60,000 nt of DNA from Symsagittifera roscoffensis (lineage: Eukaryota; Xenacoelomorpha; Acoela; Convolutidae), in the NCBI RefSeq assembly GCF_963678635.1, contig NC_087062.1, forward strand, positions 88,947,845-89,007,844, in the 5' to 3' direction. The first letter of the stretch is position 1, and the number at the start of each line of letters is the position of its first letter. Position numbers and translations under genes: made by a program. The notes under the pieces were generated by a model. The model ran no database searches. It was not told the origin of the DNA and saw only the letters and a program-made list of their open reading frames with translations. Below are positions 24,711 through 37,560 of the stretch, piece by piece.

Positions 24711-25928
24711 TGTAACTTTCGCCCAGAAGATACATATCGACGGAAAATAAAGCTAGGTTCTAAGACGACTGACCAACGTCTAAACAGAGCTCTACATGCT
24801 TTTCACCGTCTCTACCAAGCCAGTTTTTTTTGTGGTCTTTTCAACATCGGGTCGACAAAACGTTACTGTTCTCCGGCTTCGACCAGAACGCTCAAATTAA
24901 CTTAATTACATGCAGAAATAGTGAGCTCATGGCTGAGTCTCAGTATCCCCAGACCACGAGGTCACTCCTAAAAACAGGTCTACTACTATTTATTGAATGA
25001 TTATTGTTTTTGCTCTGTAGAAAAAAATCATCATCTCCATCGAAGATGGATCAACCCTTTCCCCCAACTCCCAGCTTCTCATCCTTGCAAAATGAATTCA
25101 GATGTTAATTAAATTCAATTCAGGGCATAGTAGGGAAGCTAAAAGTTTGTATAAAACAGTTTCAGTCCAAATCCCGATACCCCTCCGGATTCTTGCATCC
25201 GGCGAAATAAGACTCCTGTTCTCCTTCCGGAAGGCTGCCTCACACCCTTCACCGTTGTTCGCAACGGCCTTGCAACTATTGTAGCGGCACAATAGTTGCA
25301 ACTCGGAGTGGTTTCTGCTACTTCTGTTTTTCTCTGATTCCGATTCTCAGTTTTTTCGTTGTTGTCGTTGTCGCAACTATCGTTGATGTGTCTATATTTT
25401 GGTTTTTTTCCAAAATAGCTGTTTTTGACGTTTCTTAGAATTATTACGTCATCAATTCGAATTTTTAAAATTTAGGAATTTCCGAATCCTTCAGCCTGCA
25501 CGATTTGTGCAATCGTCCGAATAACGCTCTTATTCCTTCAAAACCGCCAGGTTTGCTGCTAAAATTTCGAAACTGCTGAATCTGCAATTTTGTACATTCT
25601 GATCGAATGTCACATACTCCCCGGACAGCCCGGTCAATGTCCCCATTGAATCTCGCAATAATCGTAAAATTGGTACAGTGTCATCGAACATAATTTACAA
25701 AATGCACGAAATTACTTTTATCCACGTCATATCGACTCACTGCAGAATATAAATGGCATCATACTGCATTGCTATAGCCTCCTAAATTTTTTCACTAATC
25801 TGCACTTTAAGGATATGACTTAAGATAAAACATTTTTTCTGACTTCCAACGTCAATGCCTTGAATTAAAACTTTTTCTCCTAGGTTTTTAAAAGGTGTTA
25901 GTTTGCATGACATTCCTGCCAACCAACA
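24711..25928 (-). repeat. copy B 3' LTR
   Basis: Aligns along its whole length with 47242-48470. In the sense of the element it starts TGTTGGTTGGCAGG and ends GTTACA, the TG...CA rule of LTRs. Inside, in plus-strand order, are the CCGGAT/ATCCGG hairpin (25185-25202), the palindrome CCTTCCGGAAGG (25223-25234), a stem with TTCG loop (25252-25267), a 13-bp inverted repeat (25270-25301), and CTCCCCGGACAGCCCGG (25617-25633). Length is 1218 bases. The lower boundary is firm because flanks of the two LTRs differ from that base outward. The upper boundary is set by the TG...CA rule and the nearby purine tract. Confidence 0.8.
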
Positions 25929-26445
25929 AACTAAAATTATCCTACTATACTTCTTCCCTTCGGAAATTTTAGTTGTTATTGTCCTGAATATTAAAATTAA
26001 GAATCTCTGTGGTTAGAAAGAACAATGAAACAATATCCCTCTTCAAGAGATTACCCAAGCCTTTCATGTCACCACAAAGTGATCAGTTCTCCTAGTTGAT
26101 TAAAAACAGTCATGCAGGCTGGAATATTTAAATATACTCTTTACTCAAGCCATTCTAAATATATAGTAAGTGTCTCTAAAGCCACTAACTAAAATCAAAA
26201 TGCAAATTTATAAATGCAACAAATTCTTTAATGTTCAAAACTCAACTAAATGTTTCAGTCTTCAATTACAATTTGGTTGCTTAGTTTCTCACTTGAGTTT
26301 TTTCACACACATAAAACAATTCTGAGTTTTAACTTCTTCTCTTTTGTCACCTTTTTGTTTCTTCTTTATTCATCGTTTAGAAGTTCTAAAACTTCTAAAT
26401 TCTTCTAATTTTGTCTCTTCTTGCGTCTTGTTTTTCGGCCATTTG
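25929..26445 (-). other. copy B 3' untranslated region with polypurine tract
   Basis: In element sense it holds GAAGGGAAGAAG (plus-strand CTTCTTCCCTTC, about 25950-25961), a plausible polypurine tract ~20 bases before the LTR. The same string is present in copy C and nearly so in A. There is no ORF in this segment. Confidence 0.55.
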
Positions 26446-29400
26446 TCAATGCTCCATCTCCTCCTCCTGTGACATTGACTCTGCACTTTCAGTTTATGTG
26501 TCTTGCAACACATCGTTAGCTATTCTGACGCTGTTGGAAGCAGTCCTCCAACACTTCTGCTCTTCTACCCTCTGTTTACAACAAGGTAGGGGATCCACAT
26601 TAGATTCTCTGTTCCGGCAGAAGCTGTTGTGGAGACACAACGTCACGTTTCTCTCCAAATCTTCCTTCAACATCTCTTCTTTTTCCTTTCCACTACGTTC
26701 ACTTGTCCTGGAATTTCTCTTCACCGCGGTGGTCACTGCATTCCGATGAGTCACGAAAGCTCGCTTGAAAGCTCCTGCCCCAATGTCCAGCTGATACCCA
26801 CTGTACACTCTGCCGTGCTTCGACATATGCTTCTTTGCATACTCGTACAACCATGCAGTCATGTTGACTCGAAACCATGGCATCAGTCGTCTTCTTGCCC
26901 ATATCTTTTTCACTTCCATAGAAATGTTCAGAATCTTGCAGGTTGTCTCAAAAAGATCTAAATCTTTTAGACAATCCAATTTCTGCAATTGTTCTCTCGT
27001 TGGTGCCTCCTGTCTATTGTTCTCCCTCACATGAGCTTCCAGCCATCGTATCGCCATGATAACTCCCACTATCACTATTGTTATGGACCGTGATGAGTCT
27101 GGTAAACCCATGGAGAGCAGCTCTCCAGATTCCCAGATCAACACCACATTACTACGCTCGGGATACCACCATGTTTGCAGCAAGCAATGGCAGGGAAACT
27201 CATCATGTGTCAACTTGATGCTCCTCCAATTACGCTTTCCCGAAGCTTCCAACAATGGTTCCACTTCCATCATCACCTGGTGGACTTCATCATTCTGGTC
27301 TACTGTATAGTAATCTGTAACGGTTGATCCTCTCTGTTTCTGTCTCTCAAAGTCACTGAAGTTCCCACTCACGTATCCCATGAACTTCTTTCCCAGTATC
27401 GATTCCAACTCCTCCTTTGTTCTCTCTGGAACGGCTGAGAACATTTTACACAGTAACTCGTAAGTATTTTCCGACATTCTCGCTAGTCTCACACACTTTG
27501 GCACTGAGAAGGCTTGATCCACGATCGTTCTCGTACTCTTTACATTCACAGCTACAAAATGCACCGGGTATCTGCTCTTACACGTTGGAGCTAATGTCGA
27601 TCCCACCAAATATCGTGCTCCTGATGGTCTACGATAAGTTTCACTGTGTCGGATGTTCATTTCAGTCTCGATCGCTTCCCTCCAGTTTCCTATGTACTTT
27701 TGCTCAGTTTGCAGAACTCCTGGGAACACTTCTACACTGATGGCAGTGACCATCTCATGTTTCTGTTCTAGATTGAATAGTGACTCTAAAGAACCAAACA
27801 CGCTGTAGAATCATAGTGCAGTCACTAGATTCACATCGGTTCCTCCATGGCAATCTGCTATCAGTTCCGTTTCTGTTCTAGCTTTCATCACTACATTTCC
27901 AAACAATATCGTCAACTGCTTGTGTTGTCTCTCTAGGGTTTTCACGCAATCCAGACTTCCACAAACATGACCTTCCAGTCCGCAGACTTCTGCCAGACAG
28001 CTACCATATTTGACCCAGTCTTCTGGTCCTCAGCCAGGCAACTCCACTTTGTCTTCCCCGTTGCTCCTAGAGGCTGTTGTCATCACATTATATATGATGT
28101 TCAGGTAACGCAGGTTACAGTCTGCTTTTAGTTCCCTCTGCACGTCTTGTGTCGCTCGTAGTATTGATTCAGCATTGGGACTAGGACACCATGATGGTCT
28201 CATCAGTTCCCACACTACCATCAAGCTCGTTCTCAGTAATTCATCTGAGAATACCAATCCAAACTCCACTCGTTTTTTGGATTTTGGCACGGAAGGTGCA
28301 GTCACCTTTTCTTCCAAGACTAGTCCCAACTTGGTCTGCGGATTAGTAGCGCTTTTAATCGTTGCAATTCTCGACGTCCAGAACCTTAGCAACACTGCTT
28401 GCTCGTAATCGAAGAAGCAATCGCGTATGTCTTCACTCAGGAAAGGGTTGTACGCTATCCCTATGACTCCGGACTCGTAGCTGTATGACTTCTTTCTGAT
28501 CGGTCCGCAGTACTCACTGGACTTCGGCAGTGCCCCCATAGATTCTTTAGTGAGTCTCAGTTCCTTGTTTGAGAATCTCCTGATTTCATCTATTTTTCTT
28601 ATGGGTTCCAGCTCCTCGGATTCTTTCATGTTCACCCTCATCGGCTTGCTCTGATGGATATCCAGCAAAGCTAGCAAGAGTAAGGCTTTTGTTCGTTCAT
28701 CGCTCTCCCTCAGCATCTTGACACAGGTGTTCAATGCTGGCACTGACATCTGCTCTATGAGGAATCGAATGAAACAGAGAGCGTATCTCCGCTTCGCGCA
28801 CACTACTGCCATTCCTTCCTGGATTATCAGATCCCTCAGGTTCGTCATCAGAAATACCTTTTTTTCTTTTGACCTTTTCCTTTCTTCTGAGTCATAAACC
28901 CCGCGAGTCAATTCCATCATGCACCAGGCGAACCCTAGTTGTAATTCGGTTCTCACGTAAGGTACTGCCATGAGAGCGTGTATTTTCGGCGTAGTCCTCA
29001 TTTCCTCTTCAAAGTACCTCGACACCACTGCTTTCCATGGAAGGCTCACTAAATGCTCGATCGTTTCCGCCGGCATCTCAGACGACGCTAGAGTCCCGTA
29101 CGCCTTCTGCTTGAGGGTGGTGCCTTGCAACATCGTTTTCAGATAACCTTCCATGGCACTCTTGTCTTCCAGAGCCATCACATATCCTCTAGCCCAGTTT
29201 CGGTATTCCAACATCTCCATGTATCCACCGGCGGGTTCATCTATCGACACAGTCTCCGGAACTGTCATTCGGTTATACTCCACTGGTACTAGTTGTCCTG
29301 CGACACTTCCCTTTCCGTGGTTCATTGGAGACGGTTTAAAGTCTTTCATGGTACTTTCTCCACATTGGCTGAGTATCTCCATTTCCAAGGTTGCTCCAGT

Positions 29401-32400
29401 CAGAGTGCGGTCACTCCTTTTGGATTTGTAACCTGTTGACTTTATCCCTACCATGAGAATGGGTGGTACCATCGCTACATCAGTTAACATTCTGTCCGTG
29501 CCAGGCAATTGATAATCACCTTGTCCCAAATCCATGGCCTCTTCGACTCGTTTCCTTTTCGCTGAATTGACAGCTCTTATCGATATCTCCAAATCCACCT
29601 TCGTCTTTCCTGCCCTCCTCGGTATCACTTTACTGCCTAATTTCATCTTCATCTCGTTAATCTTATCGATCACCAGATTCGATCGCATCGTTCCTTTCCT
29701 GGTCCTTGACAGATACACCACTTCTCATTTACCCTCCTTCTTGTCATCTTGATGGGAGAGTTCGCCTCACTTTTGTCAGTGGCTGAGTCAATCAACAACT
29801 CACTCAATCTCCCTTCACACTCATCAAATTTGTCGAGGACTTCCCGCATCAATGGTCGGTTGAGACCCACTTTCAAAATGGACTGGGTCCCGTAGCTCTG
29901 AACTACTGTCCAGACTTCTTCCATGAACGCCACTCTGTCCAATCTACATCCCGTCCTATTTTCATGGTCTAAGTGATGCACCTCCCCCTCTTCTTCGGGC
30001 AACGTTCCCAAGAAAGGTACTCTGGCAGCGCCTTCTATTCTTCTTCTCCTCGGTGATTCCATGAGGAGTCTTTGTTCGTTATCTTTTGAATTGATCGGAG
30101 AGCTGCTATAAAGGCCGACGGAGGTTCCAGTGTCGAAGTGCCTTCGTCTGCTGGCTCAGCCACTTCCAATGTATCCGCATTATTCCCAAAGTCACTGAGG
30201 CAATTGAAATCCAGGCTGGATATTCCTCCTGTCGAAGCCTTGTCGTCTTCCCTATCTGCTTGATCGTTACCTTGTTGCATGGGTTCCTCCGTTCGACGGC
30301 TTCCTCCCTGCCCATCATCTCCTTCTGATGCATCTTTTTTCGAGCTTGAGGGTCCTTGCTTTTCACTATCGGCCCATTCCGGAAACTTTAGTATGATCAG
30401 TATGCCAGCCGATTCATCTTCCTCCTCTCCATGGACCACTTTGATCTCCTCAAAGCCGACGGGTGCCAGGAAGGTTCTCGTCTGCAGCGTTCCTACTATC
30501 GTCAACTCCGGTTTCACACTAGTCAGGATCATGGAAGCCTCAGGCAGTTCGGCCCTGCCTCTCATCTTCATAGGTGCTAAGTCTAAGCTCGCCCATTCCT
30601 TATCAAATCCTCCAGGCTTTGGAGTCGCGGCGTTGCTTATTTTCCTTCTCGTTGCTTGATCCGTGTAGGCAAATTGTGTGTATTGCAACACGGCGGCATT
30701 CCTCCCCACAAAGTATGGATCCATCATTCCCACGAATTTCTCTATCCTCCTTTCATTGGTTTCAAATGGTCTTAGTCTAGGAGTTTGTACTACGGAGACT
30801 GCTCCGAGCAACATCCTTCTTATCAGAGGGAATTCAGGAATTTCTTCTGGCAGCCTCTCGTAATCACCCCAATCTTTCGTCTCTTTCTCACCCTGTGATA
30901 TGCTGCAGTGAGACGAGGAACTCTTGTCATTTCACCATTCGTCTTATCATAGGGTCTTAGATTCCAGAGCTTCGGAAACACCTCGATGTGCCCTCTCTCT
31001 ACTTCTCCCATTCGATCACGGAAGTGATCGTCAAAATTGATGACTCTCATTTCTGGCTCTGATATCTTCGCAAACAAAAGATCTTCGCTCATGAGCTCCC
31101 GCAACACATGCTGCTCACACCAGTTCAGCGCACTACCGTCCACTGCTGATATGAGGTTCAGGTGCAGCACCGACCTCCTGTATGCTTCCACCTTGACATC
31201 AGGGAACGCAAACGTGACTGCTGGCCCATAAATTACTGTCACAAACTCTGTGGCTCCCCTGATCAACGCTAAGGGGTCGGTCCTCACAGCCAAGCTTAGA
31301 TCAGTTAGTAGGGGCATGCCCCCAACAAGTCGTCTCACGTCTTCCTCCCTCTCAATCGTCTCATCCTCTCCCGTTCCAAAGCGATTTTGCTGCAAGAGAT
31401 ACTGGATGAGAGTGTGTCTCAGATCTCTTATCTTATTCCACGAATCTGTGGCTTTCTTCACATCAAATTTCTTCACATCCCCTATCATCTGTTCCGGGTA
31501 ACGTGTCAGTTTCATTAGTCCTCCCAAGTTTCCATGGGTAATCGCAATCAATGTTAGAAGCCCAACTAACCGCAAGTTCTGGATTACTTCGGTAGGTAGC
31601 ATCACCGCTCCCTTCACGAAGCTCTCTACTCCAAACGTCACGAACAAGGCTAGTAGTTCAACGGTTGATACTTCCACTACTGCTTGGAGGAATTCTTTTA
31701 TCAAGTATCGAGAGAGTTTTGGGTAGACTTTTGCCAAGAAGGACGCGGTCCATCCGGCTCCCAGCCCTTCCAGCATGCTATCAGTCCGTTCGAAGCCTTC
31801 TTCTCCCTTCACCTTCTCAGTCCAGAAAGTTTCCAGGGTAACTTGGCACACTCGACTTACGAATTTGACTGTCTTTTCTCCGGCATTCTCCGCCAGGTTC
31901 ACCTCCTTTAACAAGTAGGCATGGATCTTCTTGATCATTACTGGGCCTTGCTGAAAAGCATCCGCACCCAATGCCGCTACTCGAGGAGTTAGATGTAACC
32001 ACTGATTAGTCTCTGGTTTGGTTCTCAAAATCATTGCCTCCAAGTGAGCTCTAGTCTCCTGGGAATTTTTCCTCCTCTCTCTTTCTCCTGATGCTTCCAT
32101 CCCTCGGAACCATAAGTCGTTCGACATCGCTATGATCACTCGATGGTCGTCGCCTATTCCCGGGTTTAGTTTGAGCTGTCGACTGAAGTTGGACAGTTCC
32201 AACCCCAGCACCTCGTCCAGCACCAGCATGTGTAGCGCATAGTCCTTGAATCCTCTCAATGCGTTTGAGATATCCGACCACACCGCAGGTAGCTCAGCCC
32301 TGAGTGGTCTCAGGTTCTCCATCTCTATCATGCGATTTGGGGCCGAAATGATTACATCATATTTCCCTTCCGAAAGCAAGGCCACGATAGCATAAATAAA

Positions 32401-35374
32401 TTTCAGTCCATCCGGGAGATATGCATACCCGGGAGATAGCGCGAACACTACTCTCGGTGTCGTCTTGGTGAAGAACCCCTCCTTCGTCGCATCCACCACT
32501 TCACCCATTGACTCGAGGATGTCCTTTATTGCTGGCCATACGGCATTTTTTGCCGTTGTAGGCTCTCTGAGTCTGCTCAGGAAACCTCTACAGTGTAGAT
32601 GGTCGTTGATGCCAGCAAACACGATCCTGATTGGGTTCATCTCCGTCTGTCTTTGTACTCCGATAGCCATTGACGCGGATTGCAGTAGGGTCCAGATCGA
32701 CCACTGCCAACATAATGACGTCCGGCCAAAATAGAGACTTGGGAGTGTGTACAAACTCTGAATTCGCTACTATCATAATCTTGGCCTTCCTCATTTCTGC
32801 TTTGTCGTACGCGGCGAAGATGGTCTCATCATTCTTTATCGCCTTCAATTCGCTGTATTGTTGGACATCACCTTCCTGACTTACTTGCTTCAGGTACACT
32901 CTTTCTTTCACATGACCTGGGGGTGTGCTCAAATGCCTGAACATCTTCACATGTTGTCCAATCGGCGCCCTCGTTATCAGAAATCTTCCAGGTCTCTCTT
33001 CTCGATTCCCTTCATCGTGATTTAGTTTTACGTCTTGTAACGGTCGGGCATTCACTGGTCCCATTGTGTTATTAGAGGGCAGTCCCTCTAGGTCAGCAAA
33101 CCTCAAAGCAATCGTAGAGCTGAAGTTTATGCCAGCCGCTATCAACCAGTCCACTCCTGTTATCGAGTACAATCCGCTGACTGATAACCTTGCTCCGTTC
33201 AGCATCCTCATGACATCCGCTGCGAAGCTCACCGTCTGAAGGTTCAGTTTCATCAGGTCATCCTTGTATATGTGCCATGGAGAAGGTATTGGCCTCGACC
33301 ACATTAGAGAGCTCCTGTTAGGGCGTCTTTCCTCTCGACTGGTCCTTGTCGTCTCCAACCTCGTGTCCGATCTAGAGGTGCTGGCTGTCTCCTCCCTCGG
33401 GTTGACAGGCCCTATTCTTCTCCTAGGACGAATGGTCCTCCTCATTGGCGCCTCTACCAACCGATCTTGAACGTCTGTTCTTTGACCTGGTTCGCTAGAG
33501 CTCTGCTGTCTATAGTTCGTCACGGCCGGGACCGTCCCGAAGCGTGTTTCTAGACTAGGAGGCACAAAGGTGGTAATCACAGGTTCGTTCAATGCTCCCT
33601 CCTCCGTTAGCACCCCTGTGTCAAAGAGTTCTACTTCCAACTCATCCAATCGCTCTTGGAAGACTCTGTTCAACCAAGCCTGTCCCTCTATATTATCGAA
33701 GTGGATGCCGTCCGTAGTCAACCTGGCCTAATCCATAGCTCTCAACTCATGTTCGATGTCCATGAGGATCATCCTTCCGGCATTCCGACTTGCGAGATTC
33801 CTTAGGATGTTATTCCACCTGACTACTCCTTCGTTGTGCCTTCTCCCTGTTGCAGTTAAACTCCTTGCATTCATTGGCACAGTGCAAATGGTCAGTACAG
33901 CGCAGTTGAACTTCTGCCAGAGAGTAGTAAACAAGCACACCATCATTGACTCTCATAGTGCTTCCTCCTCATTCGAGCTTCTTGAGATATTATTTGTCCC
34001 AACTAGGATCATTACATTAGGGATCCTTCCTGGGTTCATCAATTCCACCATCCGAAATAACTGGGCTATGGTCGCGCCTCCGAAGGCCATCACCGTGGTG
34101 ACCCAAGAGGTCCTCAAGTTCGAGAGCACTCTGACTAAGCTATCTCCCAGTATCAGATGCGATGTCCCTAGCGGTGGTTGTTGCAGGTTCACTGCCGGGT
34201 TCCAGGTCCCTCGATTGAAGCAAGCTCTCGGATCCGCCTCCGGAACTCCCGTGAAGTTATATTTCAACTGATTATTCTTCTGTACATCTATTACACGTGA
34301 CACTTTCTTCGCCTGCATCTTTCGTATCTTCCTCTCTGGGACCTTAGAGCTCCCCATTGGTGGCGTTGTGTCGCTAACTCCCTGTCTGGTCATCACGTTT
34401 TGGGAGAGTCGTACTCTGCCCGTATCGTCGATCGTTCCATAGGGTGCAGTCACCCCGGAACCCAGCGCATTCTTGTTGGCGACTAGTCGACCAGCGGTCT
34501 CTATCAGCTTCCGTACCGTTTGTTCCACGACTGGGTCACCCAAGGTGTCACTCGGGTCCGGGATCGTCACTCGACCTGTTGTTGTCGGGGGTCTCCTTTC
34601 CGTTGTCTGACTCATCTCTCGAGGCGTCAAGAGCTCCATCGGGGACTGCCCACGAGGAATACTCCTTGAAGGTATCGCTTTTTCCACGGCTGTAGTCAAT
34701 GCCGCCTGTTCCGATCGCTCCTTGTAGTCCCGCCTCAAGCGCTCAATTTCTTCGCCCTGCATTTTGTTGCAGTCTTCGATTAATCTCTTCCACATGTCTC
34801 TGTCTTCCTCCATAATGAGCATGGTCTTAGTCACTTCATCCAGCTCCTTCCTGGTCCTTTCCAGCTCATCCTTCATCCCATCTAGATTTTGCATGGTTTG
34901 GTTCGTTTGAACCCCTTGTTCTACTTTCGCCTTCTTTGGTGGCACAGCTGCTCTCAGTGGTGAACCAGACGAGGCAGCCTCACTGTTCATTTCTCGATGC
35001 ATTCTCGTCAGCCCAGGCTTGGTTTTGGAGGGCTAAGGCATTTCACCTGGTTGATAAGTCCTAGAACTTCCCAATCCAGGCTCCGTCGCCAAGTAACTCC
35101 CTGAAAGAGCCCCATTTCTCCACCTCATCACTCTCATGTTCGTGCGGTCTAATACTCCCCTCTCTCCGTATGCTGCCATCAATAGGACCTCCGTGGGGTG
35201 GTCCCTACGGTTATCATGCCCCAAGATGTTTATCAGGGCGGTCAGCAAAATGACTACCACTGGGTCCTCCAGAGCGAAGTCTCGATCCATTAGCCGACGA
35301 TAGATCGCATCTATCATGGGTCCTACATATGCCTCTGCCAGGTCCATCAATTCATCCAAGTTGAAATTAACCAT
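26446..35374 (-). pseudogene. copy B giant accessory ORF (SGNH/GDSL hydrolase-containing), interrupted
   Basis: Starts MVNFNLDELMDLAEAYVG at 35374 and follows copy C to the shared C-terminus near 26446. Interruptions relative to C: stops near 35033 (TAG for Met), 33953 (TGA for Trp), 33728 (TAG for Gln), 28030 (TGA for Trp), 27802 (TGA for Gly) and 26494 (TAA for Glu), and frameshifts near 32690, 30870, 30080 and 29715. The hydrolase block I LILGDSLVRVL, block III VGTNNIS and block V TDGIHFD are all present, though split among three frames. B has one copy of the 127-residue segment that is doubled in C, and it keeps ~100 residues near the C-terminus that C has lost. Confidence 0.85.
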
Positions 35375-35404
35375 TCTCTTTTCGGGTTCGATTCGATTTG
35401 ATTT

Positions 35405-35938
35405 AATGATTTGACTTCTCCGTCGCCCGTGTCACTAAGAAACATAGGTATTTTCCCGGTATCTGTGACGCCGCCGGGGGCAAGGCTGCTACGCCCCCTA
35501 CTCCTGGTCTTTGCTTCCAAAGAAATTCTATGTTTTTATATTCTCTCTTAAAATCTGCCGCTAACGCTGTCCTAAAACTCATGTCTGCTGTGATTGCTAT
35601 CGCACATGTTCTATTTGTGAGTTTGAAATCACTGTCTGTTAGTATTATGCTACTTGAATATTTGGTAAGTTAAAATATGACTCAACTACCCTCCCTATGT
35701 CAGGTTTCTTAGATTCTTCGCCTGTTTCTGCTTCCAAGTCTCCTGTCGCTCTTGCTATTCTTAATTTTTTTATTATCAAGTTTTCATTGTGGGTAAGTCC
35801 TACCCCCACTCCCCGGACAAAAATATCCATCGACGTCCCCGTCGATCGCATACCGGGTATCAAATCGAGATTGGAAGCCGGAATGAGTAGTCGCCTCTCC
35901 TGGGCAGCCCAGGAAGGATCTTCTCGTTCGGTTTTCAT
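35405..35938 (-). pseudogene. copy B macro-like domain, C-terminal half deleted
   Basis: The minus frame beginning at 35938 encodes SWAAQERRLLIPASN, FVRGVGVGL, and an acidic helix up to about 35645. After a frameshift the macro-like N-terminal half follows (MSFRTALAADF-like, then GVAALPPAASQIPGK and LCFLVTRATEK), and then the sequence jumps at about 35415 to what in copy C is the spacer right before the giant ORF. About 575 bases are missing compared with C, including the LRDFLVEMDVKELSLP part. The deletion junction lies at a GAG/AGTCA-like short match. Confidence 0.6.
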
Positions 35939-36600
35939 GTATTTAACTTTTCACGATCTACATCTTGAATCGTGACACTGGTCTCCTTTGGGTCCGACGT
36001 CATTTCGTTCAGCCATTCCAAGACACGCAGATTCGTCAAGTCTTGTTCATATGACTGCTGTTGCTCGTCGTCGAATTCTACCTCGAGTTTCGACCGGTCA
36101 TCGACCCACTCATCGTCGTGATCATCGACTATGTCAATCTCCTGTGACACAGTTATTTCTTCTAGACCCACTACTTCTTCCCCTATCTTCTTTAGGTCTA
36201 TCCTGTCCACTAAAAAATCGTCGCCGTAAGGGTTATATTTCTTCCTGGTTCTTGTCCTGTTATTCTGACGAGTCTGTATCGTGAACGGAAGATCCGGTTC
36301 CAAGTTCTTAGGAACCTCCCTTTGTTCAGGGTCTTGCCAGTCCTCTTCTGCGTAGGGTAAAGTTTCATCGTCCGCTTCAATCACGTCATTTGGGTCCAGG
36401 TCCAGTGTTGTACTCGATCCTTCCTCTATGACCTCATTTCCATCGTTCTTTTCCCTGGTGCCCTTCTCATTGATCTCACAAGCAGGGTCCATCGCTAGAT
36501 AATCCCCTTCTTCCATGTCTGCAGGTATACCAGTCTTCTGTCGATGGAATGTGTGGCGTAATGTTTTCGTAATGAGCGGTTCGGCCAGTACTCAATCTAT
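35935..36600 (-). pseudogene. copy B Pol C-terminal acidic extension
   Basis: The frame 36516-35935 (193 residues) begins MEEGDYLAMDPACEINEKG and includes ADDETLPYAEEDWQDPEQ, RKKYNPYGDDFLVDRIDLKK and FDDEQQQSYEQD; about a third of residues are acidic. It follows the integrase C-terminal GPF-type module (ITEVHQEGRFYRLSTGR at about 36590). A stop TGA here overlaps the ATG of the next frame (35935-35938). Copies A and C show the same extension, so it is a real part of Pol. Function unknown. Confidence 0.7.
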
Positions 36601-37560
36601 AAAAGCGTCCCTCCTGGTGCACTTCCGTAATCATGAAGGGTCCCTTCTTTTTTTTTTAAAAGCTTTTTTGTTCGTTTCGTTTGTATGACGTTCTGAAATA
36701 CCCATACGTAATCTCGTACCGAGTAAGCTTTTGCACCAATTGCTTTCTTGTCAAATCTTTTCCTCTGCCTTGCCTGTGCTTGGTGAGTATTTCGTCTACA
36801 CAAGTCGTTCAACTCTTGCTAACCTCTAATTACATCCCTCACATAGACCTGTGGTGACAACTTCTTCCCCTCATACTCTGGGTAGAAGAAAGTCAAGGGC
36901 AAAGACTTCTCGTGCCCCGTCAGCATCATATGTGGGCTGTCTCCGGTGGTGGAATCTTGTGTGCTGTTGTAAGTTCCCATCACCTGTGGAAGATATCTGT
37001 CCCAATCGGTCATGTACCTGGAACAATATACCCTCAGCATCGACACTAGCGTTCGATTCTGCCTTTCCACTAAGCCATTTGTCTGTGGATGGTATGTCGT
37101 GGAGTGAGCTTGAGCAAGTTGCGAGCGTCTCTTTAGCTCTTTCGTGAGTTCTCCTACGAAAGCTGTTCCGTTATCCGATTGAAACGTCATCGGACAACCG
37201 TGTCTCGCTATCCACGTATTGATCAGGTGGTCTCACGTCTCTTCCGCTGAGGCAGTTATGCAGGCACGGCCTCTGCATACTTCGTGAAATGATCTATCAT
37301 GACCAATACCTGATTATAACCACTGTCTGTCATGCATATCTTTTGGTGATCTATCTGCACCACCTCGTTGAATTCAAACGACTCAATCGATTGCAAGGGA
37401 AACCGCAATTTCCTTGGATCCTTGACTTGTTGGCATGACAGACATGCTGTTACCCCTTCTCGCATGCCTTTTTCATTCCAGGCCACTCAAAGCGCTTCAG
37501 GATCCTCTGATACACTTTGTCGATCCCCTGATGGCCCATCTGATCATGCGACCTGAACAA
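36601..37560 (-). pseudogene. copy B integrase
   Basis: The zinc domain reads HDQMGHQGIDKV (H-x4-H) and CLSCQQVKDP (C-x2-C). The core has VVQIDHQKI (first Asp), FQSDNGTAF (second Asp, ~37170) and NGLVERQNRTL (Glu, ~37065), with 35 residues between the second Asp and the Glu, so a full DD35E set is encoded. Frameshifts near 37470, 37230 and 36640 separate the parts. This enzyme inserts element cDNA. The C-terminus has a GPY/F-like module (GPFMITEVHQEGRFYRL) in a third frame. All catalytic residues are present despite the shifts. Confidence 0.85.

Noticed and set aside
25098-25301. ORFs of 60-67 codons inside the LTR on both strands
   Set aside because: They are not conserved in frame between the two LTRs; the palindromic DNA makes mirrored ORFs.
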